Shown: piece after piece, positions 1 to 8,948 of the stretch | Layout: every line of letters begins with the position of its first letter | Position numbering within the stretch: position 1 is the stretch's first letter | Assembly: GCF_036227485.1 (NCBI RefSeq) | Contig: NZ_CP109479.1 | Coordinates: 7,006,001 to 7,070,000 of the forward strand | Direction of reading: 5' to 3' | Origin: Streptomyces sp. NBC_01451 | GTDB taxonomy: Bacteria > Actinomycetota > Actinomycetes > Streptomycetales > Streptomycetaceae | Length of the DNA: 64,000 nucleotides | The notes under the pieces: model-generated | Database searches by the model: none | What the model was told of the DNA's origin: nothing | The model's input: only the letters and a program-made list of their open reading frames with translations | Program-made: the position numbers and the translations under genes

Positions 1-333
1 CGCGTCGGCGGACGTACCGAAGTCGATGACCAGCGCCACCCGCTTCCGGCCCTCCCGCGCGGGCGTCCTGGCGCAGACGACCGAGAACACGGCGTCGGCG
101 CGCGGCCGGGCGGCGCTCCGCGAGTCCGGGCTCACGGCGAACCGGAAACCCTGCACGTCACCGTCGGAGGGCCGGGCGGTCGACGGCCCCTGCGTGGCGT
201 ACGTCCACGAGCCGCCGTCGCGCTCCCAGAAGGACCAGTAGCGGTAGCCGGTGGCCTGGGCCCGCCCGGCGCCCGCCCAGAGGCAGAGGAGGAGTGCGGC
301 CAGCAGGGGCGGGAGCGCGCGGCGCCGGATCAC
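1..333 (-). CDS. SCO2322-family secreted protein (3' end outside window)
   Basis: The gene runs off the left edge, so only the first 111 codons are visible. It opens MIRRRALPPLLAALLLCLWA, a typical Sec signal peptide, followed by an aromatic-rich stretch (GYRYWSFWERDGGSWTYATQ) that I recognise from the actinobacterial SCO2322 family. The GTG start at 333 overlaps the TGA of the upstream alpha-toroid gene (GTGA), so the two are co-translated and share the cobalamin riboswitch further upstream. In Streptomyces such genes precede an ECF-type transporter, which would lie outside this window. The precise function is unknown; a role in cobalamin capture or uptake at the cell surface is inferred from the operon only. 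Confidence 0.75.
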   Translation of the reverse strand, partial: MIRRRALPPLLAALLLCLWAGAGRAQATGYRYWSFWERDGGSWTYATQGPSTARPSDGDVQGFRFAVSPDSRSAARPRADAVFSVVCARTPAREGRKRVALVIDFGTSADA

Positions 334-1580
334 GGCCGCTGCTTCCGCTTGTTGCGCCCACTGAGCAGGAAGCCGATCCCGACACCGGCGACGAGGAACA
401 CCCCGACGGTCCAGAGCGTCCCGAACCCGCTGTCGTCGTCCGTGCCGTCGGCCTCGGCGCTGTCCTTGCCACTGGTGGCGGCGGTCGGGGAAGCGGAGTC
501 CGGGACGGACGCGGGCGCCGGGCCGGTCGCGTCGAGGAGCGCGACCAGGTCCTGGCCGCCGAAGTCGCGCGGGTCGGCGGACTCGGCGTTCGCGGCGAGG
601 ATCAGCTGCGCGTACGCGGCCGGCCCCGCCTCCTTCGCCCACGGCCCGGAGTTGGCCTCCAGCCAGCGCAGCGCGTCCGCCGCCCGCGGACCCTGACCGG
701 CGGTCGCGAGGGCGAGGACGGCGTCGGCGGTGTTCCCGTAGTCGGGCCGGTCCTCGGCCCCGGCAAGCGCCGACGTCAGGTGCGCGTCCTTGGCCAGCGC
801 CGTTACGAGATACGCGGCCCCGTTGCGCGCGACCTGCCCGGGATCGTCGGAGTCCGTACAGGCCGCAGCGGCGCCGCCACTCGGCTTCACGGCCTCCCCG
901 GCGAGCCCCTTCCCCAGCAGGCCGACCACGGCCGCCGCCGTGGCGTCGTCGTTGGCGGCGAGCCCGCCCTTCTTGTCCGGCTGGTAGGCGAAGGCGCCCC
1001 CGCCGGCCGAGTCGCAGGGCAGAGCCAGCTTCAGCAGCAGCTGGTACGGGGACCTGCCGCCCTTGGTGACCTCGCCGGGCTTCTCACCGGCCGCGGCGAG
1101 GGCCCCGACGACCACGGAGGTGGAGTTCGCGTCGCTGGCCCCGCCGGCCGCGTACCCCCAGCCGCCGTCCGCGTTCTGCACGGACTTCAGCCAGGCGACG
1201 GCCTTGCCGACCACCGCGTCCTGTCCGCCGAGGGCGGCGAGTGCCTGGACGGCGGCGCCGGTGCTGTTGGTGTCGACGAGGACTTTGGCGTCGCAGGGCG
1301 CGCCGGTATCGCTTCGGAACGGCGCGAAGGCGCCGTCGGCGCACTGCTGCCCGGCCAGCCAGTCCACAGCCGCCGCGGCGGGCCGCACCCCCACGGTGTC
1401 CTGCGCGAGCAGTGCGAGGGACTGACGCCAGACGCCGTCGTAGGTGGGGTCGCCGGTGCCGTACAGCCCGGCGGGGAGAGGGGCCGAGGGGGACGGCGAG
1501 GCGGCGGACGCCTGACCACCGCCGGTCACGGCGACGACGGCGATGACGGCCAGAGCCGCGGCGCTGCGGCGGACATTCAT
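330..1580 (-). CDS. Secreted, membrane-anchored alpha-toroid (prenyltransferase/squalene-oxidase-repeat-like) protein, cobalamin-regulated
   Basis: The protein has 416 residues. Residues 1-26 (MNVRRSAAALAVIAVVAVTG...) form a signal peptide. The body holds repeated helical motifs such as VAWLKSVQNADGGWGY and ALRWLEANSGPW, typical of alpha/alpha-toroid folds (terpene cyclases, and also transcobalamin/intrinsic factor). A Ser/Asp-rich linker leads to a C-terminal membrane helix (about 390-408) and a basic tail, so the toroid should face outward. I chose the ATG at 1580 because it starts the signal peptide and has GGGAGAGG upstream; the frame stays open to 1733. No terpene-cyclase catalytic DxDD is apparent. 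With a cobalamin riboswitch upstream, a bacterial corrinoid-binding protein is the best inference. It overlaps the next gene by 4 bp. Confidence 0.8.
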   Translation of the reverse strand: MNVRRSAAALAVIAVVAVTGGGQASAASPSPSAPLPAGLYGTGDPTYDGVWRQSLALLAQDTVGVRPAAAAVDWLAGQQCADGAFAPFRSDTGAPCDAKVLVDTNSTGAAVQALAALGGQDAVVGKAVAWLKSVQNADGGWGYAAGGASDANSTSVVVGALAAAGEKPGEVTKGGRSPYQLLLKLALPCDSAGGGAFAYQPDKKGGLAANDDATAAAVVGLLGKGLAGEAVKPSGGAAAACTDSDDPGQVARNGAAYLVTALAKDAHLTSALAGAEDRPDYGNTADAVLALATAGQGPRAADALRWLEANSGPWAKEAGPAAYAQLILAANAESADPRDFGGQDLVALLDATGPAPASVPDSASPTAATSGKDSAEADGTDDDSGFGTLWTVGVFLVAGVGIGFLLSGRNKRKQRP

Positions 1581-1654
1581 GATCGGCGGGTGCCTCTCCC
1601 TGCGGGGAGCCGGACAGCACGGGACACCCCGGGCGGCTCGGCTCCGTATACCTC

Positions 1655-1845
1655 GACGGTGCCGTACACCGGCGGACCACCGGTGACACGAGCCGGTCAC
1701 GGTCCGCACAGGGCGATCCGGCTCACAGCGCACGGGCCGGTGCCCGGACTGCTCACGGTTGCGGGTCAGCGCCGGAATTGCACCGGCTTCCCCCTGTACG
1801 GGTGTGATACGACCCTTCCACTGTACCGGCCGGTCAGGAACGGCT
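1655..1845 (-). promoter_or_regulatory. Cobalamin (adenosylcobalamin) riboswitch
   Basis: On the minus strand, 1757-1792 reads GGGGGAAGCCGGTGCAATTC followed by CGGCGCTGACCCGCAACCG. This is the diagnostic B12-box core of cobalamin riboswitches (GGGAAnnCGGTGnAAnTCCG ... GCnGnCCCGCAACnGT). A downstream GTGAGCCGGATCGCCC matches the usual paired segment after the core. It sits 75-260 nt upstream of the alpha-toroid gene start and should repress that operon when B12 is plentiful. Outer boundaries are approximate. A GC-rich hairpin near 1595-1640, close to the ribosome site, may be the expression platform. Confidence 0.9.
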
Positions 1846-1879
1846 GAGAGGTGGCCGTGCGCGGAGGTAGGTTCACCGC

Positions 1880-2560
1880 ATGCTGACGGGGAGACTGCTC
1901 GGTTCGGGGCGCACGGCCGACGTGTACGAACTCGACGAGCCGGCCTGGGTACTGCGCCGCTACCGGGACGGACACGGGGACGCGACGGCCGAGGCGGCCG
2001 TCATGGAGCATGTGCGGGGCCACGGGTACCCGGTGCCCGAGGTGCGCACGGCGACCCGGACCGACCTGGTCCTGGAGCGGCTGTCCGGACCGACGATGCT
2101 GGAGGCGTTCGCGGCGGGTCTGCTGGACGCGCGAGCGGGCGGCGAGATGCTGGCGGGGCTCCTGCACGGCCTGCACGCCGTCCCGCCCCGCGACCCGGCT
2201 CCCGACCCCGGGACCCGCGTCCTCCACCTGGACCTGCATCCGGAGAACGTGATCCTCACTCCCGATGGCCCCCGGGTCATCGACTGGGCCAACGCGGAGG
2301 AGGGGCCGCCGGGCCTGGACCGGGCCATGTCCGCCGTGATCCTGGCCCAAGTCGCGGTATCCGCCGACCCCTTGGCCGGCCCGGCCCGCGCGGTGCTGGC
2401 GGCCCTGCTGACAGCCCCGTCCGCCGTGCCGGAGGCGGGCCGGACGGCGGAGGGCCTGCCGGAGGCGCGCAGGCGCCGCGCGGCGAATCCGACGATGACC
2501 CGGACCGAGGTCGAACTGCTGGGAGCGGCGGCGGACTTGATCCGTACGCTGCTGCCGTGA
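1880..2560 (+). CDS. Aminoglycoside-phosphotransferase-family kinase
   Basis: This 226-residue protein has the APH/protein-kinase-like fold signature. A glycine-rich N-terminus (LLGSGRTADVYEL) is followed by the Brenner catalytic motif HLDLHPENVIL (about residues 115-125) and the metal-binding IDWANAEEG in place of DFG. The family transfers phosphate from ATP to small hydroxylated molecules or, rarely, proteins; the substrate here cannot be read from sequence. At 226 residues it is shorter than antibiotic-modifying APH enzymes (about 260-270). It is monocistronic, sits just downstream of the divergent riboswitch region and runs convergently toward the MBL hydrolase gene. Confidence 0.85.
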   Translation: MLTGRLLGSGRTADVYELDEPAWVLRRYRDGHGDATAEAAVMEHVRGHGYPVPEVRTATRTDLVLERLSGPTMLEAFAAGLLDARAGGEMLAGLLHGLHAVPPRDPAPDPGTRVLHLDLHPENVILTPDGPRVIDWANAEEGPPGLDRAMSAVILAQVAVSADPLAGPARAVLAALLTAPSAVPEAGRTAEGLPEARRRRAANPTMTRTEVELLGAAADLIRTLLP

Positions 2561-2591
2561 AACCGGCCCGGACGGTCGGTCCGGGCGGCGG

Positions 2592-3629
2592 TCACACCGC
2601 CACGTAGGTCACCGGCTCGCTCCCCGTCACCGCCTCCGCCCGGCCGAGCTTGACCAGGCGGCGTACATGGGCCTCCGCCTCCGAGACCGCGATGTTCCGT
2701 GATCCCGGGGGGATTTCGGACCAGGGGCGGTTCCACTCCATGCGTTCCGCCAGCTGCCAGGGGGTGAGGGGGGTGGTGAGGAGGGCGAGCAGGCCGGTGA
2801 GGCGGTCGTCGTGGTGGTCGAGGAGTTCCTGTACGCGGACGGTCGCGTCGGGGAAGGCGTGGCGGTGGGCCGGGAGGACCTCCGCCGGGGCCAGGCGGCC
2901 GATGCGCTCCAGGGAGTCGAGATAGTCGCCGAGGGGGTCGGCGACCGTCGTGTCGTCCGGGTCCTCGTACAGGCCGATGTGCGGGGTGATCCCGGGCAGC
3001 AGGTGATCGCCCGAGAACAGGCGTCCGTTGCCCGGGAGTCGGGCCGGGTGCGCCTCCTCCAGGTGGAGGCAGACGTGGCCCGGGGTGTGGCCCGGCGTCC
3101 AGATGGCGCGCAGGCGGCGGCCGGGGAGGTCGAGGAGTTCGCCGGGGACGATCTCGCGGTCGGGCAGCGCCGGCGAGAAATTGGGCAGGATGCCGACGGG
3201 GGTCCTGGTCAGGGTCGCCACATGGTCGTCGGGTGCGCCGGCCGCCGCCAGCTTCGCCGTCATGTAGGTGAACCAGCGATCGGCGCGGTTGTCGCGCGTC
3301 CGCCGTACGAGGGAGATGTCGGCCTCGTGCATCGCGATCCACGCCCCGGACACCTCGCGGACCTGGCCCGACAGGCCGTGGTGGTCCGGGTGGTGGTGGG
3401 TGATCACCATGCCGTGGATCTCGCCGGCCGACGTGCCGCACGCCAACAGGCCCTCGGCGAGCGCTTCCCAGGACAGCGGGTCGTCCCAGCCTGTGTCGAT
3501 GAGCACCGGTCCGCTGTCGGTGTCGACGACGTACACCAGTGTGTGTCCGAGGGGATTGTTCGGGATGGGGACCCGGAGGGACCGTACGCCCCCGCCGTGA
3601 TCGGTCACCTGCGTCGACACCTGTGTCAT
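2592..3629 (-). CDS. MBL-fold metallohydrolase, KstR-operator associated
   Basis: A 345-residue metallo-beta-lactamase-fold hydrolase with the zinc-binding motif HHHPDH (residues 78-83) and further metal or substrate residues in TPGHTPGHVCLHL and FSGDHLLPGI. A C-terminal winged-helix-like segment follows. I chose the ATG at 3629 over the ATG at 3659 because GGGGAG precedes it; the longer form adds ten residues. A perfect KstR-type operator lies 38 bp upstream (3667-3680). Family members hydrolyse thioesters, lactones or phosphoesters. With the operator and the divergent aldehyde dehydrogenase, a role in steroid or acyl-CoA catabolism is likely; the substrate is unknown. Confidence 0.88.
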   Translation of the reverse strand: MTQVSTQVTDHGGGVRSLRVPIPNNPLGHTLVYVVDTDSGPVLIDTGWDDPLSWEALAEGLLACGTSAGEIHGMVITHHHPDHHGLSGQVREVSGAWIAMHEADISLVRRTRDNRADRWFTYMTAKLAAAGAPDDHVATLTRTPVGILPNFSPALPDREIVPGELLDLPGRRLRAIWTPGHTPGHVCLHLEEAHPARLPGNGRLFSGDHLLPGITPHIGLYEDPDDTTVADPLGDYLDSLERIGRLAPAEVLPAHRHAFPDATVRVQELLDHHDDRLTGLLALLTTPLTPWQLAERMEWNRPWSEIPPGSRNIAVSEAEAHVRRLVKLGRAEAVTGSEPVTYVAV

Positions 3630-3666
3630 GGGCTCCCCTGTGGCCGGTTGCCGGCCCAACTATAAC

Positions 3667-3680
3667 TAGAACCGGTTTCA
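3667..3680. promoter_or_regulatory. KstR-type operator between MBL hydrolase and aldehyde dehydrogenase
   Basis: TAGAACCGGTTTCA fits every fixed position of the published mycobacterial/rhodococcal KstR consensus TnnAACnnGTTnnA. It lies upstream of the minus-strand MBL gene and about 140 bp from the divergent aldehyde dehydrogenase, so it could control either or both. Confidence 0.75.
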
Positions 3681-3764
3681 ATGGGAGCCCAAGTCACTTA
3701 CCTCGTAGTGGTGCGAGAGCTGTGGACTCCTCGGAGGGGAACTGGTAACTGTCTCCGTATCTAT

Positions 3765-3779
3765 CTGACGATCCGTCAG
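3765..3779. promoter_or_regulatory. Inverted repeat CTGACG-N3-CGTCAG (copy 1), aldehyde dehydrogenase promoter
   Basis: CTGACGATCCGTCAG is a 6-bp inverted repeat with a 3-nt centre, 42 bp before the aldehyde dehydrogenase ATG. The same arms recur at 11428-11442 and 18541-18555, also upstream of catabolic genes. It is a probable operator for a dimeric (TetR-like) repressor; which one is unknown. Confidence 0.6.
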
Positions 3780-3820
3780 AGACGGTACCCGGAGAGGCAG
3801 TCGGCGAGAGGCAGTCGGCC

Positions 3821-5278
<1,458 letters not shown>

Positions 5279-5283
5279 AGCCC

Positions 5284-5517
5284 ATGGGCGACCGCTGGCA
5301 CGTGGAGGTCGACCGCTCGCTGTGCATCGGCTCGGCCCAGTGCGTCCACCGGGCACCGGACGGGTTCCGCCTCGACACGGGGATGCAGTCCCACCCCGTC
5401 GAACCGGACACGGACGCCAACGAGAAGGTCCTGGCGGCGGCGGAGAACTGTCCGGTGGAGGCGATCATGATCACGCTGCTGGGAGGTGGGGAGCCGGTCT
5501 TTCCGCCGGAGGAGTAG
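5284..5517 (+). CDS. 3Fe-4S ferredoxin
   Basis: A 77-residue ferredoxin with the spacing of single-cluster [3Fe-4S] ferredoxins common in Streptomyces: C14-X5-C20 (CIGSAQC), with C56 in ENCPVEAI as the third ligand. Position 17, where a fourth ligand would sit in a 4Fe-4S protein, is Ser. Such ferredoxins usually pass electrons to cytochromes P450 or Rieske oxygenases, but no P450 gene is adjacent. It follows the aldehyde dehydrogenase by 5 bp in the same operon. The shared KstR-type control suggests it feeds an oxygenase of steroid catabolism encoded elsewhere. Confidence 0.9.
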   Translation: MGDRWHVEVDRSLCIGSAQCVHRAPDGFRLDTGMQSHPVEPDTDANEKVLAAAENCPVEAIMITLLGGGEPVFPPEE

Positions 5518-5599
5518 CGAGGGCGGGGCGGGTGCGGCCCGGTCCCTGTTCGCCACCCGCCCGCCCGTTCCCCGTATCTGATCAGCGCGGGCCGGCACC

Positions 5600-5708
5600 A
5601 TCCAGCCCGTCCGGCGTTCGAGGACGAGGTCCCTTCAGGGCCGTAGTGGGGGTATGGGGGCGGCAGCGCCCGGGGATGGGGCGGGTAGGGGCGGCGGGGG
5701 CGAAGACC
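5600..5708. repeat. Streptomyces-type dispersed intergenic repeat
   Basis: The stretch running tccagcccgtccggcg / ttcgaggacgagg / ggggcggcagcgcccgggg / gggtaggggcggcggggg resembles a sequence found between convergent genes throughout Streptomyces genomes. It lies between the ferredoxin and the convergent kstR-like gene and may act as a bidirectional terminator or simply be a REP-like element. Recognition is from memory; a genome self-search would settle it. Confidence 0.5.
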
Positions 5709-6491
5709 TCACCGCCCGCCCGGCTCCCCGGAGGGATCCGTCAGGTCGATCAGCCGGCACACCGTCTCGATGTCGATCTTCACCTGGGCGATCGAGGCGC
5801 GGCCCGACAGCCAGGTGATCAGCGCCGAGTGCCAGGTGTGCTCGATGACGCGGACCGCCGAGAGCTGCTCGGGCGTCGGGTGCCCCCGGCCCGGGTCGCC
5901 CAGCCCCATCGAGTCCAGGATGATCGCCGTCGTCTGACGGGAGACCTGGTCGACCTCCGGCGAGACACTGCGGTCCGCGAACGTCAGCGCCCGCACCATC
6001 GCGTCCGCCAGATGCGGCTCACGCTGGAGCGCGCGGAAGGCGCGCATCAGGGTCTCCGCGACCCGCTCCGCGGCCGTCTCACCCGTCGGCGGCTTCTTGC
6101 GCAGTGTGCCGTGCATGTGTTCCAGCTGGTCCTGCATGGTGGCGACCAGCAGATGGACCTTGGACGGGAAGTACCGGTAGAGCGTGCCGAGCGCGACCTG
6201 CGAGGACTCCGCGACCTCCCGCATCTGCACCGCGTCGAACCCGCCCCGGCTCGCCAACTGCGCGCTCGCGTGCAGGATCCGCCGCCGCCGGGCCTGCTGC
6301 CGCTCGGTGAGCGGAGCGGACGGCGGCAGCGCGGCAGCCGGCGAACCGGAACCGGACGTGGCCCCGGAACCGGACGTGGCCCCGGAACCGGACGTGGCCA
6401 CGGAACCCGATGCCGCCCCGGACCGGGACGCCGGACCGGACGGCGAACTCGGTCGCGCCGTGTGTGCTTCCACCTTCGCGTCGGCAGGCAT
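5709..6491 (-). CDS. kstR: KstR-like TetR-family repressor of steroid catabolism
   Basis: The 260-residue protein contains a TetR helix-turn-helix at about residues 68-115 (RRRRILHASAQLASRGGFDA, VALGTLYRYFPSKVHLL). It follows the mycobacterial KstR pattern closely, including GTLYRYFPSKVHLL, the FADxSxxxEVDQV segment and the C-terminal TWLSGRAS motif. KstR represses cholesterol-degradation genes and is released by a steroid-CoA ester. A perfect operator lies at 6686-6699 in its own promoter region, implying autoregulation. The N-terminus carries an unusual GSVATSGSGATSGSG tail encoded by 18-bp tandem repeats (about 6350-6412), which probably varies between strains. Orthology is inferred from motif resemblance. 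Confidence 0.85.
   Translation of the reverse strand: MPADAKVEAHTARPSSPSGPASRSGAASGSVATSGSGATSGSGATSGSGSPAAALPPSAPLTERQQARRRRILHASAQLASRGGFDAVQMREVAESSQVALGTLYRYFPSKVHLLVATMQDQLEHMHGTLRKKPPTGETAAERVAETLMRAFRALQREPHLADAMVRALTFADRSVSPEVDQVSRQTTAIILDSMGLGDPGRGHPTPEQLSAVRVIEHTWHSALITWLSGRASIAQVKIDIETVCRLIDLTDPSGEPGGR
6350..6412. repeat. 18-bp tandem repeat inside kstR-like gene
   Basis: About three copies of an 18-bp unit (ccggaaccggacgtggcc) lie in frame in the kstR-like gene and encode repeated ATSGSG in the disordered N-terminal tail. The unit is a multiple of three, so copy changes preserve the frame. Confidence 0.7.
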
Positions 6492-6685
6492 GGGTCCCGT
6501 TCCGTGACAGTCGGTGATCGCGTGACGATCAGGCGGTGATCAGGCAGCGATCCGGCAGGCGTATGTCAGCAAACAGTCAGCATGGCACGTCGGGTCGTGC
6601 GGCGGCCGTGGTGCGAATCACCTGATCCACCGCTCACAGCCGAGGTGCCTGCCGGTAGATTCGGAGCCTCCTGAACGATCAAGTC

Positions 6686-6699
6686 TGAAACTTGTTCTA
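6686..6699. promoter_or_regulatory. KstR-type operator in kstR-like / glycosyltransferase divergent region
   Basis: TGAAACTTGTTCTA fits every fixed position of TnnAACnnGTTnnA. It lies 195 bp upstream of the kstR-like ATG and 55 bp before the glycosyltransferase start, so it can mediate autoregulation and may also affect the divergent operon. Confidence 0.75.
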
Positions 6700-6753
6700 G
6701 ATTAGCGTCCCGTCGTAGTCTCGCGGGAAACCGTGGGGAGAAGGGGGCCAGGA

Positions 6754-8163
6754 GTGACGGCCGAGGCCAGCGAGGCAGGCCCTCCGGGGGATCCTGCAGC
6801 GGACGGCGAGCGACCGCTCAACATCGCACTTCTGACCTATAAGGGGAACCCGTTCTGCGGCGGCCAGGGCGTCTACGTACGCCATCTGTCGCGCGAACTG
6901 GCCCGGCTCGGTCACCGCGTCGAGGTCATCGGCTCCCAGCCGTACCCCGTGCTGGACGTACTCGACGGCCGTGACGGGTCCGCCGCCGGTTCCGGCCCCG
7001 GTCCCGATCCCGTCCTCACCGAGCTGCCCAGCCTCGACCTGTACCGCCACCCGGACCCCTTCCGCACTCCGGGGCGCGACGAGTACCGCGACTGGATCGA
7101 CGCGCTCGAAGTCGCCACCATGTGGACCGGCGGCTTCCCCGAACCGCTCACCTTCTCCCTCCGCGCCCGCCGCCAACTGCGCGCCCGGAGCGGCGAGTTC
7201 GACGTCGTGCACGACAACCAGACGCTCGGATACGGCCTGTTGGGCGACATAGGTGCCCCGCTCGTCACCACGATCCACCACCCCATCACCGTGGACCGGC
7301 AGTTGGAGCTGGACGCGGCCGAGAGCATGCGCCGGCGGATGTCCGTACGGCGCTGGTACGGCTTCACGCGCATGCAGAAGCGGGTGGCGCGCCGCCTGCC
7401 CTCGGTGCTCACCGTCTCGGGTACCTCGCGCCAGGAGATCGTCGACCATCTCGGCGTACGGGACGAGCGCATCCACGTCGTGCACATCGGCGCGGACACC
7501 GACCTCTTCTCGCCCGACCCGGCGGTGCGTCAGGTACCGGGCCGCATCGTGACCACGTCCAGCGCGGACGTTCCCCTCAAGGGGCTGGTGTTCCTCGTCG
7601 AGGCGCTGGCGAAGGTCCGTACGGAACATCCCGCCGCCCACCTCGTGGTCGTCGGCAAGCGCGCCGAGGACGGGCCCGTCGCCCAGGCCATCGAGCGGTA
7701 CGGCCTCGAAGGCGCCGTCGAGTTCGTGAAGGGCATCTCGGACGCCGAACTCGTCGACCTGGTCCGCTCGGCGGAGATCGCCTGCGTACCGTCCCTGTAC
7801 GAGGGCTTCTCCCTCCCGGCGGCCGAGGCGATGGCCACCGCCACGCCCCTGGTCGCCACCACCGGCGGAGCGATCCCCGAGGTGGCCGGCCCCGACGGCG
7901 AGACGTGCCTGGCGGTCCCGCCGGGCGACCCGGGAGCCCTGGCCACCGCCCTGGCCACCCTCCTCGCCGACCCGGAACTGCGGGCGCGCCTGGGCCGGGC
8001 CGGCCGTGAGCGCGTGCTGACCCGCTTCACCTGGGCCCGGGCCGCGGAGGGCACGGCGGCCCACTACCGCGAGGCGATCGCCCGCTCGGCGCCCGCCCGC
8101 AAGTCCGTGCCGACGCACACCCCCGACGTGACCCCCGACCGCGAAAGCAGGACTTCGTGCTGA
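6754..8163 (+). CDS. GT4-family glycosyltransferase
   Basis: The 469-residue protein has the GT-B fold features of retaining GT4 glycosyltransferases. These are an N-terminal KGNPFCGGQGVYVRHLSREL acceptor-side loop (about 29-48), a donor-site VPSLYEGFSLPAAEAMA with the EX7E motif, and a TGGAIPEVAG loop. It transfers a sugar from a nucleotide donor to a lipid or metabolite. GTG 6754 was chosen over GTG 6733 because AAGGGGG precedes it at good spacing. It overlaps the methyltransferase gene by 7 bp, and that gene overlaps an alpha-toroid gene, forming a conserved-looking three-gene operon next to the KstR-like regulator. The acceptor is unknown. Confidence 0.88.
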   Translation: MTAEASEAGPPGDPAADGERPLNIALLTYKGNPFCGGQGVYVRHLSRELARLGHRVEVIGSQPYPVLDVLDGRDGSAAGSGPGPDPVLTELPSLDLYRHPDPFRTPGRDEYRDWIDALEVATMWTGGFPEPLTFSLRARRQLRARSGEFDVVHDNQTLGYGLLGDIGAPLVTTIHHPITVDRQLELDAAESMRRRMSVRRWYGFTRMQKRVARRLPSVLTVSGTSRQEIVDHLGVRDERIHVVHIGADTDLFSPDPAVRQVPGRIVTTSSADVPLKGLVFLVEALAKVRTEHPAAHLVVVGKRAEDGPVAQAIERYGLEGAVEFVKGISDAELVDLVRSAEIACVPSLYEGFSLPAAEAMATATPLVATTGGAIPEVAGPDGETCLAVPPGDPGALATALATLLADPELRARLGRAGRERVLTRFTWARAAEGTAAHYREAIARSAPARKSVPTHTPDVTPDRESRTSC

Positions 8164-8948
8164 CCGTCGACTTCACCCGGTTCCCGCTCGCCCCGGGCGA
8201 CCGCGTACTGGACCTCGGCTGCGGAGCCGGCCGGCACGCGTTCGAGTGCTACCGGCGCGGCGCCCAGGTCGTGGCCCTCGACCAGAACGGTGAGGAGATC
8301 CGCGAGGTCGCCAAGTGGTTCGCCGCGATGAAGGAGGCGGGCGAGGCACCCGCGGGGGCGACCGCGACGGCCATGGAGGGCAACGCCCTGGCGCTGCCGT
8401 TCCCCGACGAGTCCTTCGACGTCGTGATCATCTCCGAGGTCATGGAGCACATCCCGGACGACAAGGGCGTGCTCGCGGAGATGGTGCGGGTGCTGAAGCC
8501 CGGCGGCCGGATCGCGATCACCGTGCCGCGCTACGGGCCCGAGAAGGTCTGCTGGTCCCTCTCCGACGCCTACCACGAGGTCGAGGGCGGCCACATCCGC
8601 ATCTACAAGGCGGACGAACTCCTCGCGAAGATCAGGGAAGCGGGACTGAATCCCTACGGCACGCACCACGCCCACGCCCTGCACTCCCCGTACTGGTGGC
8701 TGAAGTGCGCGTTCGGCGTGGACAACGACAAGGTGCTGCCGGTGCGCGCCTACCACAAGCTGCTGGTCTGGGACATCATGAAGAAGCCGCTGGTCACCCG
8801 GGCCGCCGAGCAGGCGCTGAACCCGCTGATCGGAAAGAGCTTCGTGGCGTACGCGACCAAGCCGCACCTCCCGAACCTTCCCGGGTCCGACGCCGAGCCG
8901 GAAGCCAAGTCCGAAGCCAAGGCCGACGCCAAGGTGGCCGTCAAGTGA
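8157..8948 (+). CDS. Class I SAM-dependent methyltransferase
   Basis: A 263-residue Rossmann methyltransferase. Motif I is VLDLGCGAGRHAFE (about 16-29), the acidic post-I residue is in VVALDQNGEE, and motif III is LKPGGRIAITVPRYG. A Lys/Ala/Glu-rich tail (SEAKADAKVAVK) follows a hydrophobic C-terminal region. The GTG start lies inside the preceding glycosyltransferase gene (7-bp overlap), and its TGA overlaps the next start as GTGA. The tight coupling suggests it modifies the same product as the glycosyltransferase. The target atom (C, N or O) cannot be told from sequence. Confidence 0.87.
   Translation: MLTVDFTRFPLAPGDRVLDLGCGAGRHAFECYRRGAQVVALDQNGEEIREVAKWFAAMKEAGEAPAGATATAMEGNALALPFPDESFDVVIISEVMEHIPDDKGVLAEMVRVLKPGGRIAITVPRYGPEKVCWSLSDAYHEVEGGHIRIYKADELLAKIREAGLNPYGTHHAHALHSPYWWLKCAFGVDNDKVLPVRAYHKLLVWDIMKKPLVTRAAEQALNPLIGKSFVAYATKPHLPNLPGSDAEPEAKSEAKADAKVAVK

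Noticed and set aside
294..1847. A 517-codon open frame on the plus strand opposite the alpha-toroid gene
   Set aside because: Arg/Gly/Pro-rich shadow of the minus-strand gene; no domain, no ribosome site.
1960..3681. A 573-codon minus-strand frame spanning the kinase and MBL genes
   Set aside because: Composition (RRP/PPG-rich) is that of an off-frame shadow and it crosses two real genes.
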